From NCBI RefSeq assembly GCF_030247185.1, contig NC_080571.1, positions 252,437,771 through 252,501,770 on the forward strand: 64,000 nt of DNA. Direction: 5' to 3'. The notes beneath the pieces were generated by a model. The model did not search any database. It had not been told where the DNA came from and saw only the letters and a list, made by a program, of their open reading frames with translations. Origin of the DNA: Malaya genurostris. Taxonomy: Eukaryota; Arthropoda; Insecta; Diptera; Culicidae. Made by a program: the position numbers and the translations under genes. Shown one piece after another: positions 53,225 to 64,000 of the stretch (position 1 is its first letter; each line of letters starts with the position of its first letter).

Positions 53225-53396
53225 CTCGTAAGATAAGAATCTAACAAATCAAAGAATCTTAGTAATAATTCGAATTGATTTTTGCTTTCCTGATTCAATA
53301 TCTACTTGATATGCAGCAAAATATCGCGATTTCTTACATATTGAAACTTAAGATTTGTTAGTAACACGAAGAATATGTGCAACATTGTATACCGTT

Positions 53397-54160
53397 CGAC
53401 TGAGCTCGATGAACTGAGCAAATGTCTGTATGTAACAAATATTGTCACTCAGTTTTCCCGGAGATGGCTGAACCGATTTTCACAAACTTAGATTCATATA
53501 ACAGGTCTCGTGTTCGCATACAAAGTTCCAGCTTAAACTACATATTCACAAGGGGACGGGTATAGCGTGATGGGTAAGTCGATGCCCTTTCACGCACCCC
53601 ACTTGGGTTCGATTCCGCACATAGGATCAGGAAATTTTTATGGCCCGAAGAGGCGAATGACCTTAAGGTTAAAACCTCTATAATTGAAACAAAAAAAATT
53701 AAAAAAATAGTCATTTTCTCTAGTTTGCAGACCATGAGAGTCTGAAATCAAATAAACCGTTCAAAGTCCCGTAAATGATTTGCTGAATTTTATCCAGTAC
53801 AATGTACCGATATTTCCTAAATTCGAATCGCATCGACAAATGTAAAAACATTTGTAGGTCATATTAGTGTATGCTTGAATGAACCGAATGTCACTATGCC
53901 GATATCCAGCTTTCGGTTCCGTAAGTACAGACAATAGTAATCAAATGTGATACAATGGAGCTCACTTCACTTTCTCACATATGATTGAATAAATTTTCAC
54001 TAACTTACAGTTCAAATGTAGTAGTATTATGCAACAGAGGTCTTCAAAACTGTTTTCTAAACATTTTCAAATTGTAGTATTTCAGGTAATTTCGGTTATA
54101 TAAGCGAAATTGATAATGAAAAAGGCACCACTAGGTGGATTAAAACAGGTTTTGTGCATT
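53397..54160 (-). repeat. Dispersed mosquito repeat, copy 3, with SINE inserted
   Basis: Recognised by CGATGAACTGAGCAAATG (53410), GGAGATGGCTGAACCGATTTTC (53460) and, at the other edge, AAGGCACCACTAGGTGGATT followed by AAAACAGG, the complement of the family's start. It is rearranged relative to copy 1 and contains the SINE at 53552-53708. Confidence 0.55.
53552..53708 (+). mobile_element. tRNA-derived SINE, copy 1
   Basis: A tRNA-like head GGGGACGGGTATAGCGTGATGGG carries an A-box match (53561-53574), and the B box GGTTCGATTCC is at 53606-53616. A body with GAATGACCTTAAGGTTAAAACC and an A-rich tail follow. Both internal RNA polymerase III promoter boxes are intact. A clear target duplication was not seen. 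Confidence 0.85.
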
Positions 54161-54671
54161 ATCGTTTTATATGACAGGTTGCAAATTCATACACACTACC
54201 CTGTTTTTTCGGAACCATAACCTATCAAAACATAGTGCTTTTAAATTAAACCTGAATTTGCGAAGATCGGTTTAGCCGTATCTGAGAAATTGGAGTGATT
54301 TCCGGAATGGAACACACGAGCACTTTTCCAGTACTTTCGGAATCATGAACGATGATCCGGTATACTCAAAGTCAACGTATTTGGTCATAAATTAACCATA
54401 CTTCATTATTTTTACGTTTCGTCTTTGACTCATCAGTGCAGAGCAGTTCAAATTGAACTGCTTAGTGCTAAACTCGGCAGTTCAATTTGAACCGCTAAGC
54501 AGACGTAAAGTTTCTGCTACTTACAGAACACTTTTTGTTTTGCAACGAAGTGCAATGTCTTTTCTGACGTGCCGAACGAAAACGTGTTTTCGACTATTTC
54601 TGGCCGATGCAGGTATGGTCATACCATACTTGCCTAATTGAGGAATTATACGGCAGTTTGAATGTATTTGG
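53709..54671. other. Repeat-derived sequence with TTCAAATTGAA palindromes
   Basis: It includes the rest of dispersed-repeat copy 3. From 54412 there is a stretch beginning TTTTTACGTTTCGTCTTTGAC with short palindromes (GCAGTTCAAATTGAACTGC at about 54442 and GGCAGTTCAATTTGAACCGC at about 54477). A similar TTTTTACGTTTCGTCTTCGAC lies at about 44713, so this is another repeat family. Confidence 0.5.
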
Positions 54672-54688
54672 CTTGATTTTTCCGTGTC

Positions 54689-56469
54689 CTTTCCTTATTT
54701 CCTTATATTACATTTTGGTGGGGAAAGGGTTCCAATCAGCTTTTTACAGCCCTGTCCAAAATGTATTGCCCTCCCCGTTAATTTGTATTAGGCCGAATTA
54801 GCGCATGCGCGCCATATAAACGCCTCTTTCAATATGAGGAAATTACATTGTTACCCAGCAGTTTCTATTATTTCTTCATGTTGGTTTTCTTACCTTTGTT
54901 CATAGTTTGTATTCTGTTTTACCTTAATTCCAGTGTTCTATTCAGCTGTGATTCGTGTCTTTTGTTGTCATTTTTCACTCCGTACTTTTGCTGGCATGTT
55001 ATGTTGCTTCCTTAAATGTAAAAGTTAGTTGTATGCAATGGTGTTTATATTCTTACCAATATTCCTTTCTAATTCTTTCAGCATTTTCGTATTTCTTGTT
55101 CCTCATCCAGTCATCCGTTTCAAAAAAAAAATAAATAAAAAAAATAAAAATTAGTGTTTCATTGATCTTTGTAGAGCAGCTCATCATGGTTTGACGGATA
55201 AGAACTGAGGACATGCGTTTTTATTTAAATGATAATAACACTTGGGTTTAATAGTATTGCTACAGCATGTTCACATTTCGTTATCTTCGGTTAATTCTTG
55301 ACAGTATATTACCATCCGCTCAGGCACTTTTGAACATCTGGTACACTGACTCGCAATCGAAATGTGTCACAACCAATTTGATACAACACACCCGAGGGAA
55401 CGGTATAATGTATGTTGTACACACAAAAACACATACATACACACAGGCACATACGCATGCACACATGCATACATACCTACATGTATTCCACAAGCAAGCA
55501 TCACAACATTGAGTTACTATTTCTATTCTAATAGATTCTAACTAAAATTTGTGTGCCAATAGTCATCTCATTAGTAGAGTCACCATGTTATTTTACCGAT
55601 TACTCGACTTTCAATAAATTTATTGAGATAAAATCGAATACAAAATCTTTGTCTCGTCTGTAAGAAGCAATGGCACATAAAAGTAGTTCAGAAATGAGTC
55701 AATACTGCTGTTTTAACGAACAAAAAAAAATGCTCCAGATTTCATGTTATTCTTGAAATTAATCTATCAAACAGAGATAACAGATCTCACTCTAACTAAT
55801 GGTTTTCGTACATGAAATGACTAATGGATTTGAGATGAATGGGGGTACCGTTACCCAATTTCTATCTCTTCTATTGGTCGATCGTTAGTCCTGAGCTGAA
55901 ACGGTGGCCTTTATTACCGTTCTTGCATGCACTCACTCTTACATTTCATTCACACATCATCTCACCCATCAGGTCCCAAACGATACATCCTCACAATATA
56001 AACTGGATGAACATCGTTTGACAGCTATCAGTGGTTTGCTCATTGGTTCGGTCATTATTATTTTATTATATTCTACAATATTCTATTTCATTCCACAGTA
56101 TTCCATGGTACACAAACCACCAATAAACGTCAAAGATGGATTCGATTTACCGTTCATTTATTGTCATCGTGTGAAACCCAATTGGGATACGTTTACTCTA
56201 CTTAATTTTCACTTCACACTGGTAATAAGGGCCGGTAGTATGAAAATAAAACATAAAAAAGAGCTCAGTTAAGCCCTACCGGCCTCTCCAACCCCGGATG
56301 TTGGAGCGTAATGCAATCAACATCTTATTCAAGTCGTTCCATATATTATTCATTTAATTCAATTATGAAACTAAAAACTGTAACGCATATCTTTATCAAA
56401 TTGTAACGCTAATTGATTGTATGTGATGATGTTTGCAATACCGTCAAGCCCACCAACCAAAGGGAGGGG
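54689..56469 (-). mobile_element. 1.78-kb retroposon, copy B (uninterrupted)
   Basis: The flanking direct repeat is CTTGATTTTTCCGTGTC, at least 17 bp (54672-54688 and 56470-56486). It is nearly identical to copy A, and I counted about seven substitutions plus a poly-A length change. In the minus orientation it starts CCCCTCCCTTTGG and ends in an AAGGAAATAAGGAAAG tail. The A-rich run at about 55122-55150 and the CA-rich patch near 55420-55470 are internal. It carries no reverse transcriptase or transposase motif. Confidence 0.82.
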
Positions 56470-56499
56470 CTTGATTTTTCCGTGTCATGTATAAAAACA

Positions 56500-56735
56500 A
56501 GCTTCTAAAAATGGAATTTCTATACGTATCAGCATGATGAATGACTAGTAGTGTTATATTGTAAGAATTTTCATTTGAACCTTGTGAAAAATGGATGAGC
56601 GGTCTCTGAGGAAAAAGAGTGCAATTTTTTAGTTCATTTTGCACATTTTACCCCGTAACTCCCGAACCGAAAGTCGGATCCAAATGAAATGTTCACAGTG
56701 ATTGCATAGTCTTTCTATATGAGAAATATCCGTTG
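56500..56735 (+). repeat. Fragment of the dispersed mosquito repeat
   Basis: It contains CATTTTACCCCGTAACTCCC, GAAAGTCGGATCCAAATGAAA and GTGATTGCATAGTCTTTCTATATGAG, the 3' modules of the family described at 4929. Confidence 0.55.
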
Positions 56736-56896
56736 CGGTGCCACAACGGGATCTATTACACCAAAAAACCCTTACACCAAAAAAAACCTTACACCAAATT
56801 CATGCCAATTATTAACTTATGTCAAACGTTCTTCGGTCAAATAACCACACATCTTATGAATCAACCCAAATCTGTATGCGGAAAGGCTTGCTTGTT

Positions 56897-57050
56897 GGGG
56901 ACGGGTATAGCGTAATGGGTAAGGCGATGCCTTTCATGCAACCCATCTAAATTCGATTCCCCAACCCCGCACATAGGGTCAGAAAGTTTTTCAGGCCTGA
57001 AGAAACGAATGACCTTAAGGTTAAAACCTCTATAATCGAAACAAAAAAAT
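56897..57050 (+). mobile_element. tRNA-derived SINE, copy 2
   Basis: The same family as 53552-53708, flanked by the 12-bp duplication GGCTTGCTTGTT (56885-56896 and 57051-57062). The A-box region GGGTATAGCGTAATGGG is kept. The B box has decayed to AATTCGATTCC and is followed by an extra CCAACCCCG. A short A7 tail is present. Confidence 0.9.
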
Positions 57051-57062
57051 GGCTTGCTTGTT

Positions 57063-57517
57063 AAATAGGATTTAATTATGTGTTCCAATTCTTAATCTAC
57101 TGTTTTGATTGGAAGTGACTTCTATGAATCCCAATCTTCTCTCTATTTGATTTTTTTCTATGACCGCAACGAATAGACATCTGGAAAGGAAATAAACAAA
57201 TGTCTAAAACTATTATCCAAGAAAAAAAAAATTATTGCTTTTGGTTACTATTGTCATATGTTTGCATTGCACAGTTTCTGTATCGTAAAATATTAATATA
57301 ACGCTTGTTATAACTCTGACTTGTTTTTCACCTTAAACAAATAACAGTTCAATCGTATTATTGCATTAAATAAAAAAAGTCATATTGAAAGAGCTGAAAA
57401 ATCTTATAAATATGAACAGTAACATTCTCTCTTACGACCGCATTTATCGTAACTCTGGGTCAAATAATCTGATATAAAATTAAATGTCGAAAACGTAAAA
57501 ACTGCAAAATCTTATTT
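57063..57517. other. Spacer downstream (3') of the CCCH gene
   Basis: AT-rich. It should contain the 3' UTR of the minus-strand CCCH gene. On that strand, AATAAA-like words occur near 57368 (TTAAATAAA in plus reading is the complement of TTTATTTAA), so no single signal is convincing. Confidence 0.35.
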
Positions 57518-59505
57518 TTAGGTTGATATTTCTGCATTAAAAACCGGCGAAGGCACCTGTTTGTGCAACCGTGGGTCTCTCGCATTTGGATTACCATGAT
57601 TTAAGCTCCTTAACTCAGTCGAACCAATGTTGAACATTAGTTGTATACGTGGATCCAAACTGTACGTGGGTTTGATCACAAAAGATTGACGAACGCGATC
57701 GAAATTTGGCATTGGAATATCGATGGGGATCAACTGTAAGCAAAAATAAATGAAGTAATGGACTTTGCGTCACAATCTTTGAGCTTACTTTGTAGATTGT
57801 AGAAAACTTTCCGTTGAATGCATTGATTTCTTTTGCTGGAGTGTATCTATCAATGATGGACTTGAACGGCATCCTGAAAACCGATTGACTGTCGCTATCG
57901 CTGCCGTAAGATTGATTAGCCGAATCAGTTGTCGATGAATCCTGTTTCAAATGATCGAATGATATATCGCTGTCCTGACTTGTCCATTCAATATTTGATT
58001 CCGTGAGCAGTGAGTTAAGCTTTTGTGTCTGCTCGACTGTTCGTTCAACAGATTTCTGTTCTACACTATTTTTTTGGACAGAATTAAACATCAATTGAGC
58101 ATGACTTGATTCACTTTTGAAAGCATTTATCCCGGTAACGCTGTCACCCTGACTAAGCCTGGAAGACGGCGACTCTAGATCTATGGAATTCATCTGAGAT
58201 AAGGATGCTGCCAAATGTATGCCATGATCCTTTTCCAGTACTTCCAACTGACTTAGACTGCATCCCAGATTTAGAAAATTACCAATACAAACGTTGTCTG
58301 TTTTAGCGATAGTTTCCTTAGGACTCCTATCTTCAATATCATTAGTGAATGAAAGTAAACTACTGCTATTATTGGAATTACAGATTGATATGGAACCGAT
58401 AGTATTGTCCCATGAATCAGTTTGGGTAACAGTCGAAGCATTTGAAACGTTCAATTCATCATTCAATATATTCAATAGCTCTTGATCAGTCAATGCTTGT
58501 TGATTGGTGGGAGTGCATATTTCCTTTTCGGGCATCTCTAATCCTAATACATCAGCGTTCTATGAAAAACATATATATAAGAATTCTGCGGCAAAGCACA
58601 AAAAAAAACTAAATTTACCTCTTTCAAGCTATTGTTCTCATTGCCATTTTGATCACTTCCAGTATAAATAGACTCTCTCCGATGAGCTGCTTTCATATTG
58701 CCAATGTGTATTATTGTTTCGTCTTCGAAGCCGAGTTTGAACAATGAGCTGGTACCAAGCATAAACAAATCTTCTTTTGTTCTTACACCAAAATTGATCA
58801 ATGAAACAATTTGACTTTGAGTGAGGTGTTCCTTCAAATCACTCAACTGCTCAAACGCTTCCTCTTTTCTACAAGAATTGTTGAATGTTTTTATTGCCTC
58901 ACATAATAAAGTGGTTGATAGGTTATCGTTAAATTCATTAGTAACTGTCGTTACTTTTCCTTCAGCATTGATGAGACCTTCCTGTTCCATTTGAAGTAAT
59001 TCATCGTTACGTTCCTCGAAATTTTTCTTCAACAAAACATGTGGAAAGCAAGGGAATCTCTGCAACATATTTGCTGGAGCTGTCGTCACGTGTTCCCATA
59101 AAGCATCTTGCATGCTCTTTTCGAGGGCTGATCCGTGTCGAAGTTTACAACTAGCTCCATCGTGACATTCAAGACCAAAATAGTAATACTTGCAAGGAAA
59201 CTCTGAATGCATGTATTTACAGTTTTGTTCTTTGGTGCATTTGTCTAAATAGTAGTACCGGCATAATTTCTTTTGTGGTTCCACTTCGGGCGAACAATTG
59301 TCGTCCAAACTAGCACTGAATGGGCGTTTCATTGATATCTGAAACTGCGGTATATTCTATATTGATCCACATAATTAACACAAAAAAATACCTTTTCTTC
59401 CTCCTTCAAACCGGAAACAACCGATCCATCGCAATTACCAGTTGCTTCAACTTCCGCACTGTCGCAATTTTCAATACATGGTTTTGAGTACATATCACTT
59501 TCCAT
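57518..59505 (-). CDS. CCCH zinc-finger protein, ZC3H4/6/8-like, four exons
   Basis: Coding exons in transcript order 59505-59392, 59338-58619, 58559-57789 and 57733-57518 (introns of 53, 59 and 55 bp, all GT..AG, all phase 0) give 606 residues. Two CCCH fingers lie at about residues 62-105: CRYYYLDKCTKEQNCKYMH, then directly SEFP and CKYYYFGLECHDGASCKLRH. The YMHSEFPCK linker is the signature of the ZC3H4/ZC3H6/ZC3H8 and Suppressor-of-sable group, nuclear RNA-binding proteins linked to transcription and early RNA decay. The C-terminus has SLDPRI and ARDPRLHKQ, DPR motifs also seen in that group. The middle is acidic, Ser/Asn-rich and probably disordered. It is shorter than Suppressor of sable or ZC3H4. 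The exact orthologue is not determined. Confidence 0.85.
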
Positions 59506-59595
59506 AGTTTTCCGTTAGGACTACTATAAAAAATTCTATAAATGGATGCTGTTATTCATTTACATTCAACTTCAGAAACTTCGGAAACCGGAAAC

Positions 59596-61022
<1,427 letters not shown>

Positions 61023-61030
61023 CCGGAAAC

Positions 61031-61574
61031 TTCACACCCTTCACACTTAGGAAGCAGCGATGCCAGATTGTTGTGTAATTTCGGTAGATTGACATTTTAC
61101 CCTGAAATTCTTGCGGTATCAAGCACGAAATTCATTCGTAACCGAATGTTCGAAGTGAGCACACGCGTTTTTTTAACAATCGACATCGGTAAGACGAAGG
61201 TGCCTATCACAGCAGAGGCTGTAGTATAGGCATTAAATAAAAGTGATAAAAAGTAGCATCCCCGCAAGTGAGTTCTGTCTGTGCACCGGTTTTGTATCGG
61301 TATCGACAGTAGACGCTATTGTGCTATCCTCGGGCAGCAGTTATTTCTATTGTTTGCTACCCGCATCGCAGCTGCCAAATCCTGAGTCAAGGTCACGCTG
61401 AAGCACAACGAAGGAGTGAAGGAGCAACTCACCTAACAGCTTACCGTGACATACTGTTAAGTATTTTCTCAAACTTTTTCTTTCAACTTTTACTATTCAT
61501 ATATTTTCTTTTCATTTTATTTCTTTCTTTCTCATTTCAAGTGCGGGAGACTTCTTTACTCCCGCACTTTAAAT
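61031..61574. other. Upstream flank and 5' region of an I-type LINE
   Basis: No gene recognised before ORF1. The 5' boundary of the LINE could not be located, although the T-rich stretch 61457-61540 probably lies in its 5' untranslated region. Confidence 0.35.
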
Positions 61575-63017
61575 ATGAATATTGATGACAGTGGGGGTGT
61601 CTCGGAGGAGGGCGAAGCTGAACGAATGAACGAAGAACATTTAGAGGCTGAGTTTGCTTCCGAGATGCCATCTACCCCTCCTATACCATCTCCCCCTCCG
61701 ATACCATCTCCCTCTCCAATGCCATCTCCCTCTCCGATGCCTCCATCTCCCTCTAAGATATTGCCTGCTCGCCAAAAAGTTTACCAAGACGATGGCTCGG
61801 GGGGCCCGTGGGTGGTATACTTCCGGCCCAAATTAAAGTCTCTCAGAGTTTTAAATATTGCTCGGGACCTGGAAAAACATTTCTCGGCAATAAAAACAAT
61901 AGATAAGGTTTCGCCAAACAAGTTACGCGTTGTTGTGTCCGACCTGAAGCAAGCAAACGAGATTGCTACCAGCGAGTTGTTCACGAAGGAGTACCGCGTG
62001 TACGTCCCGTCTCATGTGGTGGAGATCGACGGTGTGGTCCGTGACGAAAGTCTGACAATCGAAGATCTGATGAAGGACGGGGTAGGCTGTTTCAAAAACC
62101 CCGACCTTCAACCAGTGAAAATTTTGGAGTGCAAGCAATTGCACTCCAAATCGATAGATGGTAAATTTTACCAATCGGACTCATTTCGCGTGACTTTTGC
62201 CGGATCTGCACTTCCAAATTATTTGGTAGTGAGTGGAGTTCGTCTACCTGTTCGGCTGTATGTACCGCGGGTAATGCATTGTACAAGCTGCAAACAGCTA
62301 GGTCATACGGCAACCTATTGTTGCAACAAACTGCGATGCGGCAAATGCGGAGAGGCCCATGAGGACGATCTCTGCAGAAGAGCAGTGGAAAAGTGTTGCT
62401 ACTGCGGGGAGAATCCTCATGATCTTTCGGTGTGCCCTACGTACATACAGCGTGCGGAGAAATTGAAGCGATCCGTGAAAGAACGTTCCAAACGTTCTTA
62501 TGCGGAAATCTTAAAAAGAACCACTCCATCGACCCCTGAGAACCCGTTTGCAATCTTGCCAGTTGAAGAGGATACCTCTGACGACCCAGGCGAAGGACCT
62601 TCCTACACACAGGTTGAAGGAAGCAGGAAAAGACAAAATCTGGCTTCTCCCAAGCTTCCTCGTAAAGGCCTCAGACTGTCCTCTTCGTCACAAAAGAACC
62701 AAACGGAAACAAAAAGTGCTGACTCAAAACCGAAGCAAACACCTCCTGGGTTCAAAAAACTTAGGGATGATAAGGAGTACCCAGCACTTCCTGGGGCATC
62801 AAAAAACCCGAATGACCCCAAAGCACAACCAGAAAATCCAACAAACGCTGGATTATTGAAATTTTCTGATATCGTGGACTGGATATTAACAGCCTTCAAT
62901 ATTACTGATCCTCTGAAAAGCTTCCTAACTGCTCTACTGCCAACAGTAAGGACATTTTTAAAACAGTTGACTGAACAATGGCCCCTCCTTGCAGCGATCG
63001 TATCTTTTGATGGATAA
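61575..63017 (+). CDS. LINE ORF1: Gag-like protein
   Basis: 480 residues. An acidic N-terminus is followed by a proline/serine repeat region (residues 33-62, units of IPSPSPM type) and an RRM-like central region. Three zinc knuckles occur near residues 234-296: CTSCKQLGHTATYC, CGKCGEAHEDDLC and CCYCGENPHDLSVC. A Lys/Ser-rich segment follows, then a hydrophobic C-terminal end (FLTALLPTVRTFLKQLTEQ). This is the ORF1 layout of I-type LINEs, where the protein binds element RNA. The ATG is the first of the open frame. Confidence 0.88.
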   Translation: MNIDDSGGVSEEGEAERMNEEHLEAEFASEMPSTPPIPSPPPIPSPSPMPSPSPMPPSPSKILPARQKVYQDDGSGGPWVVYFRPKLKSLRVLNIARDLEKHFSAIKTIDKVSPNKLRVVVSDLKQANEIATSELFTKEYRVYVPSHVVEIDGVVRDESLTIEDLMKDGVGCFKNPDLQPVKILECKQLHSKSIDGKFYQSDSFRVTFAGSALPNYLVVSGVRLPVRLYVPRVMHCTSCKQLGHTATYCCNKLRCGKCGEAHEDDLCRRAVEKCCYCGENPHDLSVCPTYIQRAEKLKRSVKERSKRSYAEILKRTTPSTPENPFAILPVEEDTSDDPGEGPSYTQVEGSRKRQNLASPKLPRKGLRLSSSSQKNQTETKSADSKPKQTPPGFKKLRDDKEYPALPGASKNPNDPKAQPENPTNAGLLKFSDIVDWILTAFNITDPLKSFLTALLPTVRTFLKQLTEQWPLLAAIVSFDG

Positions 63018-64000
63018 TTTACCACTGAGAATCGAAGATATGATCATTGTGCTTCAGTGGAATTGCAGAAGTATCATCCCAAAACTTGATTCTTTCAAAC
63101 ACTTAATACATACTCATAATTGCGATGTATTCTCCTTGAGTGAAACTTGGCTTACTTCTAACATCAACCTCGACTTCCATAATTTTAACATAATCCGCCT
63201 GGACCGAGAAGACTCTTATGGAGGGGTACTTTTAGGGATTAAAAAGTGCTATTCATTTTATCGTATTAACCTCCCCTCGACACCGGGAATTGAAGTTGTT
63301 GCTTGCCAAATTAATATTAAAGGCAAAGATCTATGTATAGCTTCTATCTACATTCCTCCCAAAGTCTCGATAGGGCATCGTCGGCTTGCAGACATCATAG
63401 AACTTCTTCCTTCACCGCGGCTGGTTCTAGGGGACTTTAACTCGCATGGTACAGGATGGGGCTGCTTATATGATGATAATCGTTCTTCGTTAATCCAAGA
63501 TCTGTGTGACAACTTCAATTTGACAATTCTAAACACGGGAGAAATGACACGGAACCCTAGACCGCCAGCACAACCAAGTGCGCTGGATTTATCCCTTTGC
63601 TCGACTTCGCTACAGTTAGATTGCAAGTGGAAGGTAATCTGTGATCCTCACGGTAGCGATCACTTGCCGATCATAGTTTCTATCACCAACCGTGGAAGAC
63701 CATCGGAAACAATCAATGTTTCGTACGATTTCACACGAAACATTGATTGGAAACGTTACGCGAGCTCGATATCTGAGAAACTAGAAACATCACAGGAGCT
63801 TCCTCCGGAGGAAGAGTATACATTTTTGGCTGGCTTGATTCTTGACACCGCAATTCAAGCTCAGACGAAACGAGTACCTAGCGCGCAAACTAGTATGCGT
63901 TCTCCCAACCCATGGTGGGACAAAGAGTGCTCAGAGCTGAAAACGAAAAAAGCTTCAGCCTTCATCTCGTTTAGAAGGAACGGAACTCCAGATAATTATC
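63010..64000 (+). CDS. LINE ORF2: AP-type endonuclease domain (partial)
   Basis: Starts MDNLPLRIEDMIIVLQWNCR at an ATG overlapping the ORF1 stop, and is still open at the window edge (about 330 codons visible). The endonuclease motifs are VLQWNCRSI, SLSETWLTSN, LDREDSYGGVLLGI, SIYIPPK, LVLGDFNSHGTGWG, LDLSLCSTSL and DPHGSDHLPI, all conserved catalytic or DNA-binding blocks of LINE AP endonucleases. Reverse transcriptase should follow beyond 64000. Confidence 0.9.
   Translation, partial: MDNLPLRIEDMIIVLQWNCRSIIPKLDSFKHLIHTHNCDVFSLSETWLTSNINLDFHNFNIIRLDREDSYGGVLLGIKKCYSFYRINLPSTPGIEVVACQINIKGKDLCIASIYIPPKVSIGHRRLADIIELLPSPRLVLGDFNSHGTGWGCLYDDNRSSLIQDLCDNFNLTILNTGEMTRNPRPPAQPSALDLSLCSTSLQLDCKWKVICDPHGSDHLPIIVSITNRGRPSETINVSYDFTRNIDWKRYASSISEKLETSQELPPEEEYTFLAGLILDTAIQAQTKRVPSAQTSMRSPNPWWDKECSELKTKKASAFISFRRNGTPDNY

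Larger units (their letters stand above)
61575..64000 (+). mobile_element. I-clade-like LINE, cut off by the window end
   Basis: Two consecutive ORFs in the same direction, Gag-like 61575-63017 and endonuclease/reverse transcriptase from 63010 to beyond 64000, overlap by 8 nt at ATGGATAA. Neither has a stop in the visible part. The endonuclease sequence resembles I-type elements of mosquitoes. The 3' end and target duplication lie outside the window. Confidence 0.85.

Overview
This window looks like nuclear DNA from a mosquito (Culicidae), most likely a culicine-type genome with a heavy transposon load. The evidence is the spliced receptor tyrosine phosphatase Lar with multi-kilobase introns, a short-wavelength rhodopsin of the Rh5 type, Tc1-mariner relatives resembling the mosquito DD37E group, jockey- and I-type LINEs, tRNA-derived SINEs, and a dispersed repeat carrying a CCGGAACCGGAAGTCGGATC-like module. 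No prokaryotic features, tRNA genes or rRNA genes were seen.

Layout: (1) 1-23215, + strand: the 3' half of Lar. Five coding exons encode about 1320 residues (FN3 repeats, one transmembrane helix, two phosphatase domains, stop at 23215). The 8.9-kb intron 2371-11236 holds a 762-bp hAT derivative, a dispersed repeat, a dead Tc1-mariner transposase split by a hAT MITE, and a foldback-like element. The last intron (15114-23146) holds a 1.78-kb retroposon into whose tail an apparently intact jockey-type LINE has inserted. (2) 23216-29390: probable Lar 3' UTR and flank, with a broken RTE-like fragment. (3) 29388-41071: a three-level nest. A dispersed repeat was hit by a DNA transposon with an 8-bp target duplication, and that transposon was hit by a 9.6-kb Ty3/gypsy-like LTR retrotransposon. 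(4) 41254-46580: a THAP-bearing element with P-like features, and a DD37E-type transposase interrupted by an ORF1-only retroposon. (5) 48233-49911: a three-exon Rh5-type opsin with a recognisable photoreceptor core promoter. (6) 50461-57062: a deletion-derivative mariner, an RTE-like retroposon, a second copy of the 1.78-kb retroposon and two SINEs. (7) 57518-59505, - strand: a four-exon CCCH zinc-finger gene of 606 residues. A hAT element with a 215-bp TA tract is inserted 90 bp upstream of its ATG. (8) 61030-64000: an I-type LINE running off the window.

The host genes are unrelated in function: axon guidance and synapse signalling (Lar), phototransduction (opsin), and nuclear RNA regulation (CCCH protein). 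Most of the novelty lies in the mobile DNA. Matching target-site duplications on both flanks let the order of many insertions be read directly. The most mechanistic signal is a textbook -1 frameshift cassette (GGGAAAC, 6-nt spacer, potential pseudoknot) at the gag-pol junction of the LTR element.
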